A DNA stretch of 64,000 bases from Microbacterium ginsengisoli (lineage in GTDB: Bacteria; Actinomycetota; Actinomycetes; Actinomycetales; Microbacteriaceae). A program made the translations under genes and the position numbers. Positions 43,795-52,185 of the stretch are shown here, one piece after another. Under the pieces are notes generated by a model, which ran no database searches, was not told where the DNA came from, and worked only from the letters and a program-made list of their open reading frames with translations. Where the stretch lies: assembly GCF_000956535.1 (NCBI RefSeq), contig NZ_JYIY01000076.1, forward strand, positions 62,001 through 126,000, in the 5' to 3' direction. Positions within the stretch are counted from its first letter, which is position 1. The number at the start of each line of letters is the position of its first letter.

Positions 43795-44256
43795 ATGACA
43801 CTCACCTCCCTGTTGCCCACCCCGCGCGACTCGCTGCCGGCGCCCCTCGCGTGCGACGCCTGGCCCGCCCGCACCCACGCGACCACGCGCGACGTGGTGA
43901 TCGCCGGCGTCTCGGTGCTGCGCTACGCGGACCTGTGCGGCACCCCGTGCGTGACGACGGCGCCCGCGATCGTGCCGCTGTCGGGCGGCGTCCCCTCGGC
44001 GACAGCGTCGACGAGCGTGCTCGTGGCGGCGGTCACCGGATGCGACGACGGGATGCTGCGCCTCGACGCCCGTCTCGACGAGCTCGCGCCGTGCTGGGCC
44101 GAGGCCCGACTGCTCGGGCGCATCTCGCACGCCGCGGAACGCCGGTGGCGGCTGGGTGCCTGCACCGTGGTGCTGCCCGCCGACCTCGGTGTCGGCGATG
44201 TCGTCGCGCTGCCGTGTCCGGGCGCCGTCGGGCTCGGCGAAATCCGTCCGCGGTGA
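43795..44256 (+). CDS. Conserved-type hypothetical protein, Cys-containing
   Basis: This 153-residue protein is soluble and of unknown family. It has several Cys, including a CGTPC motif near residue 48 and another pair near 95-120. The N-terminal half reads like a beta-rich fold (VVIAGVSVLRYADLCGTPC). The ATG at 43795 lies six bases after TAGACC, a possible leaderless start. It is transcribed divergently from purL and ends before a 16-bp palindrome. Confidence 0.6.
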   Translation: MTLTSLLPTPRDSLPAPLACDAWPARTHATTRDVVIAGVSVLRYADLCGTPCVTTAPAIVPLSGGVPSATASTSVLVAAVTGCDDGMLRLDARLDELAPCWAEARLLGRISHAAERRWRLGACTVVLPADLGVGDVVALPCPGAVGLGEIRPR

Positions 44257-44324
44257 GGCTGCTCATGACGGTGCTGCGGGCGCGGCGGTGCGAACAGCGG
44301 CGACAGGGTGCCGACAGACGAACG

Positions 44325-44340
44325 GGATGCCGCGGCATCC
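44325..44340. terminator. 16-bp palindrome after the secreted protein gene
   Basis: GGATGCCGCGGCATCC lies two bases beyond the stop of the crystallin-fold protein gene (minus strand) and 68 bases after the convergent hypothetical gene. It would form an eight-pair hairpin. Confidence 0.45.
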
Positions 44341-44342
44341 GC

Positions 44343-44879
44343 TCAGTAGACGACCTGCACCGAACGCGTCTGGTCGTTCATGACCGCGCCGACGTAGCTG
44401 CTCGATGACGCGAAACCGACGCTCGACCCGGTGAACGACGTGTTCTGCCACACCTTGACCCGGCAGCTCGAGAAGCCCTGGAACGAGCTCACCCTGCCGT
44501 ACCAGCCGACGCCGATGTCGGCGACGCCGCGCACGCCGACCGCCGACGAGCAGCCAGATGATCCCCACACCTCGTAGTACGCGCCGCCGTAGTCGGCGTT
44601 GTCGTAGAGCCGCGCGAGCAGGTAGCTGACCGTCGTGGCACGACCCGCGTCGGTCTCGTCGCCGTCGACGATCGTGTAGCCGGTCTGCGCGGTGACTGCG
44701 GCGTGGAGGTCATCGCCCGCGGGGGCGCAGATCGTGAGCCCGGACTCGAGGAAGACGCCGCAGTTCTCGCCGCCCCCGGCATCCGCCCGGGCCGGCGTCG
44801 CCGAACTGACCACGAGCGCGGCGCCGATCAGCACACCCACCAGCTCTGCGACATGACGCCGCGCGAAACGTTCCCCCAT
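44343..44879 (-). CDS. Secreted protein with beta/gamma-crystallin-like (peptidase inhibitor I36) domain
   Basis: This 178-residue protein has a signal peptide (about 1-32, ending SSATPARAD) and a C-terminal domain of about 85 residues with Greek-key-like motifs: LYDNADYGGAYYEVWG and WQNTSFTGSSVGFAS. Several Cys (GCSS, SSCRVKV, ENCGVF, TICAP) suggest disulfides. The family includes Streptomyces protease inhibitor I36 and other secreted crystallin-like proteins. ATG 44879 was preferred over the adjacent upstream ATG because AGGGGGAG then has better spacing. It is divergent from the sigma-factor gene. Confidence 0.8.
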   Translation of the reverse strand: MGERFARRHVAELVGVLIGAALVVSSATPARADAGGGENCGVFLESGLTICAPAGDDLHAAVTAQTGYTIVDGDETDAGRATTVSYLLARLYDNADYGGAYYEVWGSSGCSSAVGVRGVADIGVGWYGRVSSFQGFSSCRVKVWQNTSFTGSSVGFASSSSYVGAVMNDQTRSVQVVY

Positions 44880-45058
44880 CATCTCCCCCTGATGATCGGC
44901 CCTTGCGAGGGCTCCCCGAGCCGATCGTGGCGCACGGGCGCCTGCCGGGTCAAACCCGCGCGCAGCGGGCATCCTGGTGCGGAGGCCGTCGTGCGGGAGC
45001 CGCGAAAAAAAGTCCAGAAGAATCTGAGACGAATCCGAGGCGACGGGCATTACCAGGT

Positions 45059-45652
45059 ATGACGGCTGAGCTGAGCGCGACGGAGACCGATGTCTCCGAC
45101 GACCGCGCGCTGCTCGCGGCCGTCTCCACGGGCGACTCCCGCGCGTTCGGCGCGCTGTACGACCGTCATGTCGCCACCGTCTACCGGTTCGCCGCGAGCC
45201 TCGGCCTCGACCCCCACGCCGCGGAGGACGTCACCCAGGACGTCTTCGTGGTCGCGTTCGAGAAGGCCCACGCGATCCACCTGGTCGGCGGCTCCACGCT
45301 GCCGTGGCTGCTCGTCACGTGCCGCAACGTCTCCCGCTCGCACATCCGCAAGCGCGTGCGGGACCAGCAGCGATCGACCGATCTCGACGACACCGTGGCC
45401 ACCCGCGCCCCCGGACCCGCCGAAGAGATCGAGCGGCGCCTGCTCTCCGACGCCATCGCCTCCGCGATCTCGGCCCTCTCGTTCGACGACCAGTGCCTGT
45501 TCGACCTGTGCATCGAATACGGGTTCAGCTACGCGCAGGCCGCCGAGGCCTTCGACGTGTCCCACGGCGTCATCCGCAATCGGCTGTCCCGTATCCGTGC
45601 GCGCCTGCGGGCGGCGCTCACGCCCGGCGAAGAGGAGGGGTCGACATCATGA
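45059..45652 (+). CDS. ECF-type RNA polymerase sigma factor
   Basis: This 197-residue sigma factor has region 2 (ALYDRHVATVYRFAASLG...AAEDVTQDVFVVAFEKA) and region 4 (FSYAQAAEAFDVSHGVIRNRLSRIR), the helix-turn-helix that reads the -35 element. No extra C-terminal domain is present. The ATG at 45059 has no clear ribosome site. It overlaps the downstream membrane-protein gene by ATGA, the usual place for a sigma-factor partner. The upstream 178 bases, shared with the secreted crystallin-like protein, are relatively A-rich near 45004-45011. Confidence 0.9.
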   Translation: MTAELSATETDVSDDRALLAAVSTGDSRAFGALYDRHVATVYRFAASLGLDPHAAEDVTQDVFVVAFEKAHAIHLVGGSTLPWLLVTCRNVSRSHIRKRVRDQQRSTDLDDTVATRAPGPAEEIERRLLSDAIASAISALSFDDQCLFDLCIEYGFSYAQAAEAFDVSHGVIRNRLSRIRARLRAALTPGEEEGSTS

Positions 45653-46143
45653 CTCTTCAGCTTCCCCCGACCGACGAGCAGATCGCGCGCATGCGTCGCG
45701 AGGTGCTCACGACCATCGCCGTGCGTCGCACGCGTCGCCGCCGCCGATTCTGGTGGGTCGCGGGTGCGACGGCCCTCGTGCTCGCCGCCTCGACGGCGGG
45801 CGTCGCGGCCCTGTTCGCCTCGGTCGACGACCGCAACGTGACGTTCGACTGCTACACGAGCACCGATCTGACGTCGAACCACAGCACGTCCACGTCGGTC
45901 GAGACCGACCGTGACAAGAACACCGAACTGTCGATGGCCGACCGTGTCGCGACCGCTCTCGCCGTGTGCGAGGCGAGCTATACGGCCGTGCGCACGGGCG
46001 AGGACGCGCCGGCGGGGCCGTACGTGCCCAACCCGACGGCCTGCGTGCTGTCGGACCGACGGATCGCCGTACTTCCGAACGCGGCCGGCAAGGACGATGC
46101 GTCGTTCTGCGCCGCGCTCGGACTCACAGCCCCCGGGCGGTAG
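45649..46143 (+). CDS. Membrane partner of the ECF sigma factor (anti-sigma candidate)
   Basis: This 164-residue protein has a cytoplasmic start with [19 protein letters not shown], one helix (FWWVAGATALVLAASTAGVAALF) and an extracytoplasmic domain of about 110 residues with four Cys (DCYTST, AVCEAS, TACVLS, SFCAAL). The position right after the sigma gene with a 4-base overlap suggests an anti-sigma factor, but there is no HxxxCxxC zinc motif and the cytoplasmic part is only about 30 residues. A membrane-linked signalling partner is the alternative. Confidence 0.7.
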   Translation: MTLQLPPTDEQIARMRREVLTTIAVRRTRRRRRFWWVAGATALVLAASTAGVAALFASVDDRNVTFDCYTSTDLTSNHSTSTSVETDRDKNTELSMADRVATALAVCEASYTAVRTGEDAPAGPYVPNPTACVLSDRRIAVLPNAAGKDDASFCAALGLTAPGR

Positions 46144-46214
46144 CCCGGGGGTGGGGCGGAGTACCCGACGCGATGGTTCTTGGGGGCGCGTCGGGTGCTA
46201 CCGCCGTCGTGAGC

Positions 46215-46230
46215 GGATGCCGCGGCATCC
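46215..46230 (+). terminator. 16-bp palindrome after the sigma-factor operon
   Basis: GGATGCCGCGGCATCC lies 72 bases after the membrane-partner stop and 37 bases before the next gene on the same strand. It is a hairpin able to end the sigma operon, without a U tract. Confidence 0.45.
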
Positions 46231-46266
46231 GTTGTGCGCCGTCGGATCACGTGCTGTGATGTTGCT

Positions 46267-46866
46267 ATGAGGGAGTCGATGATGACCGCTCGATCGTGGG
46301 TCGTTGCCGGGGCGCTGCTCGTGATCGGCGCGCTCTGGACCTCGCAGACGGCGATTCCGCGTGGTGGCACCCCGCCGATCGCGCCCGCGCTCACCGCGGC
46401 GGCGTACGCGCTCTTCGCGGTGGGCTTCACCCGGGCGGCGAGCGTCACCGGCCGGCGCCCGCTCGGCACGGTCGCCCTGCTCGCACTCAGCGCGCTGGTG
46501 CTCGTGCAGGGGTACGTCGACCCGACTCCGGCGAACGAGGCACTGACCGTGGCCGGCGGCGCGGAGATCGCGCTCTACAGCCTCGCGCTGCTGGTGCTCA
46601 TGCTGGGTGCCGCGATCGTCGCCGCGGTCGAGATCGCCCGGGTCGATGTCGTCCCGCGCCCGTGGCGCTGGGTTCCGCTCGGGGGCGCCGTGGCGTTCGC
46701 CGTGATGCAGGCGGTGGTGTGGGTGATGCCCGCGCCGCTGACCGAGGCGTGGATGACCGTGGTCGGCGTCGTCTCGGGAGTCGTGTGGCTCGGTGTGCCG
46801 CTGCTCCTCGGCTTCGTGGCGATCTTCCTCGGTGTGGAGCGCGCCGCCGATCGCGCGCGGGCGTGA
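46267..46866 (+). CDS. Six-helix membrane protein, function unknown
   Basis: This 199-residue protein has about six hydrophobic helices with short loops and a basic C-terminus. No motif is recognisable. TGTGAT ends six bases before the ATG at 46267, so a leaderless start is plausible; an in-frame ATG at 46282 behind AGGGAG is an equally good alternative and would shorten it by five residues. It precedes the ArsR-type regulator and could be read through. Confidence 0.65.
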   Translation: MRESMMTARSWVVAGALLVIGALWTSQTAIPRGGTPPIAPALTAAAYALFAVGFTRAASVTGRRPLGTVALLALSALVLVQGYVDPTPANEALTVAGGAEIALYSLALLVLMLGAAIVAAVEIARVDVVPRPWRWVPLGGAVAFAVMQAVVWVMPAPLTEAWMTVVGVVSGVVWLGVPLLLGFVAIFLGVERAADRARA

Positions 46867-46874
46867 TCGGGGGC

Positions 46875-46920
46875 TTGACCCTGTCGGGAGCGCGTCGTAA
46901 CCTACAACCAAATGGTTGTA
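46875..46920 (+). promoter_or_regulatory. Promoter and autoregulatory operator of the ArsR-type gene
   Basis: TTGACC (46875-46880) and TAACCT (46898-46903) are spaced by 17 bases. TACAACCAAATGGTTGTA (46903-46920) is a perfect inverted repeat that contains the ATG start at 46912. The start codon lies nine bases after the -10, so the leader is very short, and repressor binding would cover the start of transcription and translation. Confidence 0.7.
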
Positions 46921-47259
46921 TTTACTGAACTCGCCGACGCCGACGTGGACCGCATCTTCCGGGCCCTCGCCGACGCCACGCGCCGCGACATCCTGCAGCG
47001 CACCCTCACGGGTGAGCAGACAGTCTCGGCGCTCGCCGCGGCCTACGACATGAGCTTCGCCGCCGTGCAGAAGCACGTCGCCGTGCTCGAGGCCGCCCAC
47101 CTCGTCGTCAAACGTGCGGAAGGGAGGGAGCGACTCGTGCGCGCCGATCCCGACACCATCGCGCGGGCACGGCGCCTGCTGGCCGAGTACGAGCGCGTCT
47201 GGCGCTCCCGCATCGACCGGCTCGACGCTCTGCTCGCCGAAGACGACACCCCCGCCTGA
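46912..47259 (+). CDS. ArsR-type winged-helix regulator
   Basis: This 115-residue regulator has IFRALADATRRDILQRTL, the recognition region TVSALAAAYDMSFAAVQKHVAVLE and a wing KRAEGRERLVRAD. It lacks metal-binding Cys clusters, so it belongs to the non-metal SdpR/SoxR-like ArsR subgroup that commonly pairs with AHSA1/SRPBCC proteins. The next gene encodes exactly such a protein, 53 bases downstream. The gene starts inside its own operator. Confidence 0.92.
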   Translation: MVVFTELADADVDRIFRALADATRRDILQRTLTGEQTVSALAAAYDMSFAAVQKHVAVLEAAHLVVKRAEGRERLVRADPDTIARARRLLAEYERVWRSRIDRLDALLAEDDTPA

Positions 47260-47312
47260 TCCCCCCGAAGGACGCCGCGCCGCGGCATCCGCCCCGAAAA
47301 GAGGAACTCGCC

Positions 47313-48290
47313 ATGCCCGTCACCTCCGTCACCGTCGACCCCGAGGCCCTCACCCTCACCCTCATCGCCGACGTCGCCGCCACCCCCGAGCGGCTCTGGC
47401 GCGCGTTCACCGAACCCGCCCAGCTCGAGCGCTTCTGGGGCCCGCCCGGATGGCCTGCCTCGTTCACCCGCTTCGACTTCACGGTCGGTGGCATCGCGAG
47501 CTACCACATGACCGGCCCGCGCGGAGAGCTCGCGCACGCCCGGTGGGAGTTCCTCGTCATCGACGCCCCGCACCGCTTCGAGGTGCTCGACACCTTCGCC
47601 GACGAGAACGGCGACAGCGTGCCCGACATGCCCGGCATGCGGGCGACGTTCGCCGTCGAGCCCACCCCGACCGGCGCACGCCTGGTCAGCGTCTCCCACT
47701 TCGTCTCGGTCGAGGCGCTCGAGCAGATGCTCGCGATGGGCATGCGCGAAGGCTTCACCATGGCGATCAGCCAGCTCGACGCGGTGCTGCGCGACCTGCG
47801 TGACTACGCCCTCGGCGCCGGCACCCAGGTCGAGGTTCTCGACGACACCCACGTGCGCATCACCCGACTCATCGAAGGCCCCCGTGAGCTGGTGTGGCGC
47901 GCGCACCACGAGCCCGAGCTGCTCAAGACCTGGCTGCTCGGCCCCGACGGGTGGGAGATGACGATCGCCGAACCCGGGCTCGCCGCAGGCGACACCTACC
48001 GCTACGCGTGGGCTCCCGTCGAGGGCGGGGAGGGCCAGGCGTTCGGGTTCGAGGGCGACACGCTCGTCGTCGACGCCCCGCGCCGCGTCGTGACCACCGA
48101 GCGCATGACCGGCATGCCCGGGCCGTCGACCCTCAACGACCTGACTCTCTACGAAGAGGACGGCGTCACCCTTCTCACGCTGCTGATCGAATACCCGGAT
48201 GCCGCGACCCGCGACATGATCCTCGCCACCGGCATGACCGAGGGCATGGAGCGCAGCTACCAGCGGCTCGACGCGCTCGCCGCCGTCTGA
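47313..48290 (+). CDS. Double AHSA1 (SRPBCC-fold) protein
   Basis: This 325-residue protein has two AHSA1-type domains in tandem, about 1-165 and 166-325. Each has the START-like strand order with the typical TPERLWRAFTEPAQLERFWGP (split here only in description) in the first and PRELVWRAHHEPELLKTWLL in the second, plus MREGFTMAISQLD and MTEGMERSYQRLD near each C-terminus. The fold binds hydrophobic ligands or client proteins. Pairing with an ArsR-type regulator is common, but most partners are single-domain proteins. GAAAAGAGG precedes the ATG. Confidence 0.85.
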   Translation: MPVTSVTVDPEALTLTLIADVAATPERLWRAFTEPAQLERFWGPPGWPASFTRFDFTVGGIASYHMTGPRGELAHARWEFLVIDAPHRFEVLDTFADENGDSVPDMPGMRATFAVEPTPTGARLVSVSHFVSVEALEQMLAMGMREGFTMAISQLDAVLRDLRDYALGAGTQVEVLDDTHVRITRLIEGPRELVWRAHHEPELLKTWLLGPDGWEMTIAEPGLAAGDTYRYAWAPVEGGEGQAFGFEGDTLVVDAPRRVVTTERMTGMPGPSTLNDLTLYEEDGVTLLTLLIEYPDAATRDMILATGMTEGMERSYQRLDALAAV

Positions 48291-48297
48291 CGGCGCG

Positions 48298-48336
48298 CCG
48301 CCCGGTGCCGGGCGCTAGTCGCCCGGCACCAGGCGG
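48298..48336. terminator. Convergent terminator overlapping the kdpE 3' end
   Basis: CCGCCCGGTGCCGGGCG pairs with CGCCCGGCACCAGGCGG with one mismatch over five bases. The right arm lies inside the last kdpE codons, so it serves both the AHSA1 gene and the kdp operon. Confidence 0.65.
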
Positions 48337-48992
48337 TAGCCCATGCCCTGCTCGGTGAGAAGGTGCACCGGGTGGGCGGGGTCGGCCTCGAGCTTCTTGC
48401 GCAGCTGCGACATGTAGAGGCGCAGATACCCGGTGTCGGCGATCTGCTCGCTCGCCCAGATCTCCTTCAAGAGCGTCTGCCGGGTGACCAGCGCGTCGGG
48501 GTTGCGGGCGAGGAACTCCAGCATCCGCCACTCGGTCGGCGTCAGATGCACGCGTGCGCCCGCCCGCATCACCGACTTGGCGGCCAGGTCGATCGTCACG
48601 TCGGCGAAACGCACCACCGGCTCGCCCGCGGCATCCGGTCGCCGACGCGCCAATGCGCGCAGCCGCGCCAGCAGCTCGTCGACCTGGAACGGCTTCGTGA
48701 CGTAGTCGTCGGCGCCGGCGTCGAGCGCCTCCACCTTGTCGGCCGAGCCCGTGCGCCCCGAGACCACGATGATCGGCGCGGTCGTCCAGCCGCGCAGCGC
48801 CTCGATGACCTGCACGCCGTCGAGCCGCGGCATCCCGAGATCGAGCAGCACGATGTCGGGATGCGCCTGCGCGGCGAGCGTCACCGCCGCCGCCCCGTCG
48901 GGCGCGGCGATCACCTCGTAGCCGTGCGCCGACAGCGTGATGCGCAGCGCCCGCACGAGCTGCGGGTCGTCATCGGCCACCAGAACCTTCAT
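48315..48992 (-). CDS. kdpE: Kdp response regulator
   Basis: This 225-residue OmpR-class regulator has a receiver domain (ADDD near 6-9; phosphoacceptor Asp in IVLLDLGMPRLDG; Thr/Ser in IIVVSGRTG; Lys in DDYVTKPF) and a winged-helix DNA-binding domain from about 125, with LTPTEWRMLEFLARNPD and YLRLYMSQLRKKLE. It overlaps kdpD by ATGA and is the last gene of the operon. It activates kdp transcription under K+ limitation or osmotic stress. Confidence 0.95.
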   Translation of the reverse strand: MKVLVADDDPQLVRALRITLSAHGYEVIAAPDGAAAVTLAAQAHPDIVLLDLGMPRLDGVQVIEALRGWTTAPIIVVSGRTGSADKVEALDAGADDYVTKPFQVDELLARLRALARRRPDAAGEPVVRFADVTIDLAAKSVMRAGARVHLTPTEWRMLEFLARNPDALVTRQTLLKEIWASEQIADTGYLRLYMSQLRKKLEADPAHPVHLLTEQGMGYRLVPGD

Positions 48993-51526
48993 CGCGCCCC
49001 CTGCGTCGTCGTCTCGGCGGCCGGCTGCACCGGCAGCTCCACGACCATCGTGAGCCCGCCGCCCGGGGTGTCCTCGGGGGTGAGCGTGCCGCCCATGCCC
49101 TCGGTGAACCCGCGGGAAATCGCGAGCCCGAGACCGAGGCCGGTCGTGTTGTCGGTGTCGCCCTGCCGCTGGAACGGCGCGAAGATGTCGTCGCGGCGGT
49201 CGGCCGGCACCCCGGGGCCGCGGTCGATCACCCGGATCTGCGCGAGCTCGCCCAGCCGGCTCGTCGTGACCACCACATGGGTTCCGGGTGCCGCGAAGCG
49301 GCGCGCGTTGGCGAGGAGGTTCACGAGCACCCGCTGCAGCAGCACCGGGTCGGCGACGAGCGGCGGCAGGTCGGGATCGAGCGCCACCTCGACCTCGTCG
49401 GGGCCGTAGCCGAGCTCGTCGAGCGCCGCCAGCAGGGCGCCGGCGGCATCGACCGGTGCGAGCGACACCGCCAGCACCCCCGCCTGCACACGGCTCACAT
49501 CGAGCAGGTCGGTCACGAGCATCGACAGGGTGCGCAGGCTCTCGTCCGCGGTCTCGAGCAGCTCGGCGCGGTCGGTCGGGCTCAGCCGCACATCGGCCGC
49601 CCGCAGCCCGCCGACGGCCGCGACCGCCGCCGCGAGAGGCCGGCGCAGGTCGTGGCTCACGGCCGACAGCAGCGCCGAGCGCACCTGGTCGGTCTCGGCG
49701 AGGGCGTCCGCCTCGCGTGCGGCCGCGGTCAGTTCGAGATGGTCGATCGCGGCGGCGAGCTGCGCGACGATCACATCGAGCAGCCGACGGGATGCCCCAT
49801 CCGGCTCGTCGCCGGTCAGCTCCAGCGTCGCCCGCGGCGCGCCGCCCACCCGCGCCCCGACCGGGAGCCGCGTGCACGCGGCGTTCGCGGGCGCCGGCCC
49901 GTCGGCGACATCCTCGGCCAGCACCGTGCCGCCCTCGCCGACCAGCCGCACTGCGTGCAGCCCGAACGCCTCACGGGCGCGGCTGACGAGCGCCTCGACG
50001 GCACTGTCGCCGCGCAGCACGCTGCCCGCGATGGTGGCGAGCAGACGCGCCTCCGCCGTCGCGCGCTCGGCGACCCGGGCACGCCGGGCCGCCTGGTCGA
50101 CGATGTAGCTCACCAGGATCGCGATGACGACGTAGAGGCCCAGGGCGAGCGCGTGCAGCGGATGGGCGATCGTGATCGTGAACAGCGGCTGCACGAACAG
50201 GTAGTCGAGCGTGAATCCCGACAGCACCGCGGCGAACAGTGCGGGCCAGATGCCGCCGACGAGCGCGACGATCACGACGAGCAGCTGGTAGGCGAGCACG
50301 TCGGAGGTGATCGAGTCGTCGCTGCGGAACGAGAACAGCAGCCACGACAGCAGCGGCCCGCCGACGAGCGCGACGGCGAACCCGAGCAGGCGCCGTCCGC
50401 GGCTGAGCGCCCCGCCCCGCACGCGGGGGAGGCGCAGCTTCCCGCCCGCCGCCGAGTGGGTGACGATGTGCACGTCGATGTCGCCCGAATCGCGGATGAC
50501 CGTCGCGCCGATGCCCGACCCGGTGAGTGCCGCGCTCATGCGGCTGCGGCGGCTGACGCCGATGACGAGCTGGCTCGCGTTCACGCTGCGCGCGAACTCC
50601 ACCAGGGTGTGCGCGACGTCGTCGCCGACGAGCTGGTGATAGGTGCCGCCGAGCTGCTCGACGAGTGCGCGCTGGGTGGCGAGCGCCCCCGGCGTCGCCC
50701 CCCGCAGGCCGTCCTGGCTGAGCACGTGCACCGCCAGCAGTTCGCCGCCCGCCGAGCGGGCTGCGATGCGGGCGCCGCGTCGGATGAGCGTCTCGCCCTC
50801 CGGCCCGCCGGTGAGCGCGACCACGACGCGCTCACGCGTCGTCCACGTGCCGTCGATGTCGTGCTCGGCGCGGTACTGCTTGAGCGCGGAGTCGACCTCG
50901 TCGGCGAGCCACAGCAGCGCGAGCTCGCGCAGCGCCGTGAGGTTTCCCAGCCGGAAGTAGTTCGACAGCGCGGCATCCACCCGCTCCGCCGGGTAGACGA
51001 GACCGGCGGAGAGCCGGTCGCGCAGCGACTGCGGGGCGAGGTCGACGACCTCGATCTGGTCGGCGCCCCGCACCACTGCATCGGGCACCGTCTCACGCTG
51101 CACGGTGCCGGTGATCTGCTCGATCACGTCGCTGAGAGAGGCGATGTGCTGCACGTTGACGGTCGTGATCACGTCGATGCCCGCGTCCCGCAGCTGCTCG
51201 ACGTCCTCCCACCGTTTCGCATGCGCCGACCCGGGCGCGTTCGTGTGGGCGAGCTCGTCGATGAGGGCGACCGACGGATGCCGCGTGATCACCGCCTCGA
51301 CGTCGAGCTCGTCGAGGCTCACCCCGCGGTGCCGGTCGCGTCGCAGCGGAACGACCTCGAGACCCCGGGTCAGCGCGGCGGTGGCCGCGCGCCCGTGCGT
51401 CTCGACGACGCCGACGACGACATCGGCGCCCTCGGCGGAGAGCCGGTGGCCCTCCTCGAGCATCGCGTAGGTCTTGCCGACGCCGGGGGCGGCCCCGAGC
51501 AGGACCCGCAGTCGCCCCCGTCGCAT
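48989..51526 (-). CDS. kdpD: Kdp sensor histidine kinase
   Basis: This 845-residue kinase has the KdpD N-terminal domain with Walker A GAAPGVGKT (11-19) and the conserved LAHTNAPGS, a universal-stress-protein-like domain (about 220-355), four membrane helices (about 375-475), a GAF-like domain and the kinase core. The phosphorylated His is in SAVSHDLRRPLA and the ATP lid has NLLANA, DRGPGVPADRRDDIFAPF and GLGLGLAISRG. The ATG at 51526 follows AAGGA. It senses low K+ and turgor. It overlaps kdpE and starts 25 bases after kdpC. Confidence 0.95.
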   Translation of the reverse strand: MRRGRLRVLLGAAPGVGKTYAMLEEGHRLSAEGADVVVGVVETHGRAATAALTRGLEVVPLRRDRHRGVSLDELDVEAVITRHPSVALIDELAHTNAPGSAHAKRWEDVEQLRDAGIDVITTVNVQHIASLSDVIEQITGTVQRETVPDAVVRGADQIEVVDLAPQSLRDRLSAGLVYPAERVDAALSNYFRLGNLTALRELALLWLADEVDSALKQYRAEHDIDGTWTTRERVVVALTGGPEGETLIRRGARIAARSAGGELLAVHVLSQDGLRGATPGALATQRALVEQLGGTYHQLVGDDVAHTLVEFARSVNASQLVIGVSRRSRMSAALTGSGIGATVIRDSGDIDVHIVTHSAAGGKLRLPRVRGGALSRGRRLLGFAVALVGGPLLSWLLFSFRSDDSITSDVLAYQLLVVIVALVGGIWPALFAAVLSGFTLDYLFVQPLFTITIAHPLHALALGLYVVIAILVSYIVDQAARRARVAERATAEARLLATIAGSVLRGDSAVEALVSRAREAFGLHAVRLVGEGGTVLAEDVADGPAPANAACTRLPVGARVGGAPRATLELTGDEPDGASRRLLDVIVAQLAAAIDHLELTAAAREADALAETDQVRSALLSAVSHDLRRPLAAAVAAVGGLRAADVRLSPTDRAELLETADESLRTLSMLVTDLLDVSRVQAGVLAVSLAPVDAAGALLAALDELGYGPDEVEVALDPDLPPLVADPVLLQRVLVNLLANARRFAAPGTHVVVTTSRLGELAQIRVIDRGPGVPADRRDDIFAPFQRQGDTDNTTGLGLGLAISRGFTEGMGGTLTPEDTPGGGLTMVVELPVQPAAETTTQGAR

Positions 51527-51551
51527 CGTCGTCCGTCCTTCGCCCGAGGTC

Positions 51552-52166
51552 TCAGTGCGAGAGCGCGTCGAGCGCCAGGTTGAGCTCGAGCACGTTGACC
51601 CGGGACTCGCCGAGGTACCCGAGGTCTCGCGGCTCGATCTTAGACGCGACCAGCTGCTGCACGACCTGTTCGCTGAGCCCCCGTTCGCGGGCGATGCGGG
51701 CCACCTGCAGGTCGGCGTAGGCCACCGAGATGTCGGAGTCGAGACCCGAGCCCGACGCGGTGATCGCGTCGGCGGGAACGAGCGACGGGTCGACACCCTC
51801 GAACGCGGCGACGGCCGCCCGGCGCCCGGTGATCGCGTCGACGAGCTTCTGGTTGGTGGGGCCGAGGTTGGAGCCGCCCGAGGCCGTCGGGTCGTAGCCC
51901 TCGCCCGCCGCCGACGGCCGCGGCTGGAAGTACCGCGGCGAGGGGTTCCCCTCGGTGTCGAGGAACTGCTGGCCGATCAGGGAGCTTCCGACCGTCTGTC
52001 CCGACGAGTCGGTGACGAGCGACCCGTTCGCCTGCCACGGGAACACCAGCTGGCCGACCGCGGTCACCACGGCGGTGTAGCCGATGCCGAGGATCAGCGT
52101 GAAGACGAGCATCGCACGGACGGCGACGCCGAAGGTGCGCAGCGAGGTGCGCGAGAGCGTGGACAT
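51552..52166 (-). CDS. kdpC: K+-transporting ATPase subunit C
   Basis: This 204-residue subunit has one N-terminal helix (about 13-38) and an extracytoplasmic domain with the family motifs GSSLIGQQF, YFQPRPSAAG and ASGSGLDSDISVAYADLQV plus ARERGLSEQVVQQLV. KdpC acts as a chaperone-like subunit that increases nucleotide affinity of KdpB. It follows kdpB by 19 bases on the same strand. Confidence 0.95.
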   Translation of the reverse strand: MSTLSRTSLRTFGVAVRAMLVFTLILGIGYTAVVTAVGQLVFPWQANGSLVTDSSGQTVGSSLIGQQFLDTEGNPSPRYFQPRPSAAGEGYDPTASGGSNLGPTNQKLVDAITGRRAAVAAFEGVDPSLVPADAITASGSGLDSDISVAYADLQVARIARERGLSEQVVQQLVASKIEPRDLGYLGESRVNVLELNLALDALSH

Positions 52167-52185
52167 GTCTGTCTCTTTTCTTCGG

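Noticed and set aside
45649-46143. Zinc-binding anti-sigma factor
   Set aside because: The HxxxCxxC motif is absent and the cytoplasmic part is too short. The entry is kept only as an anti-sigma candidate by position.
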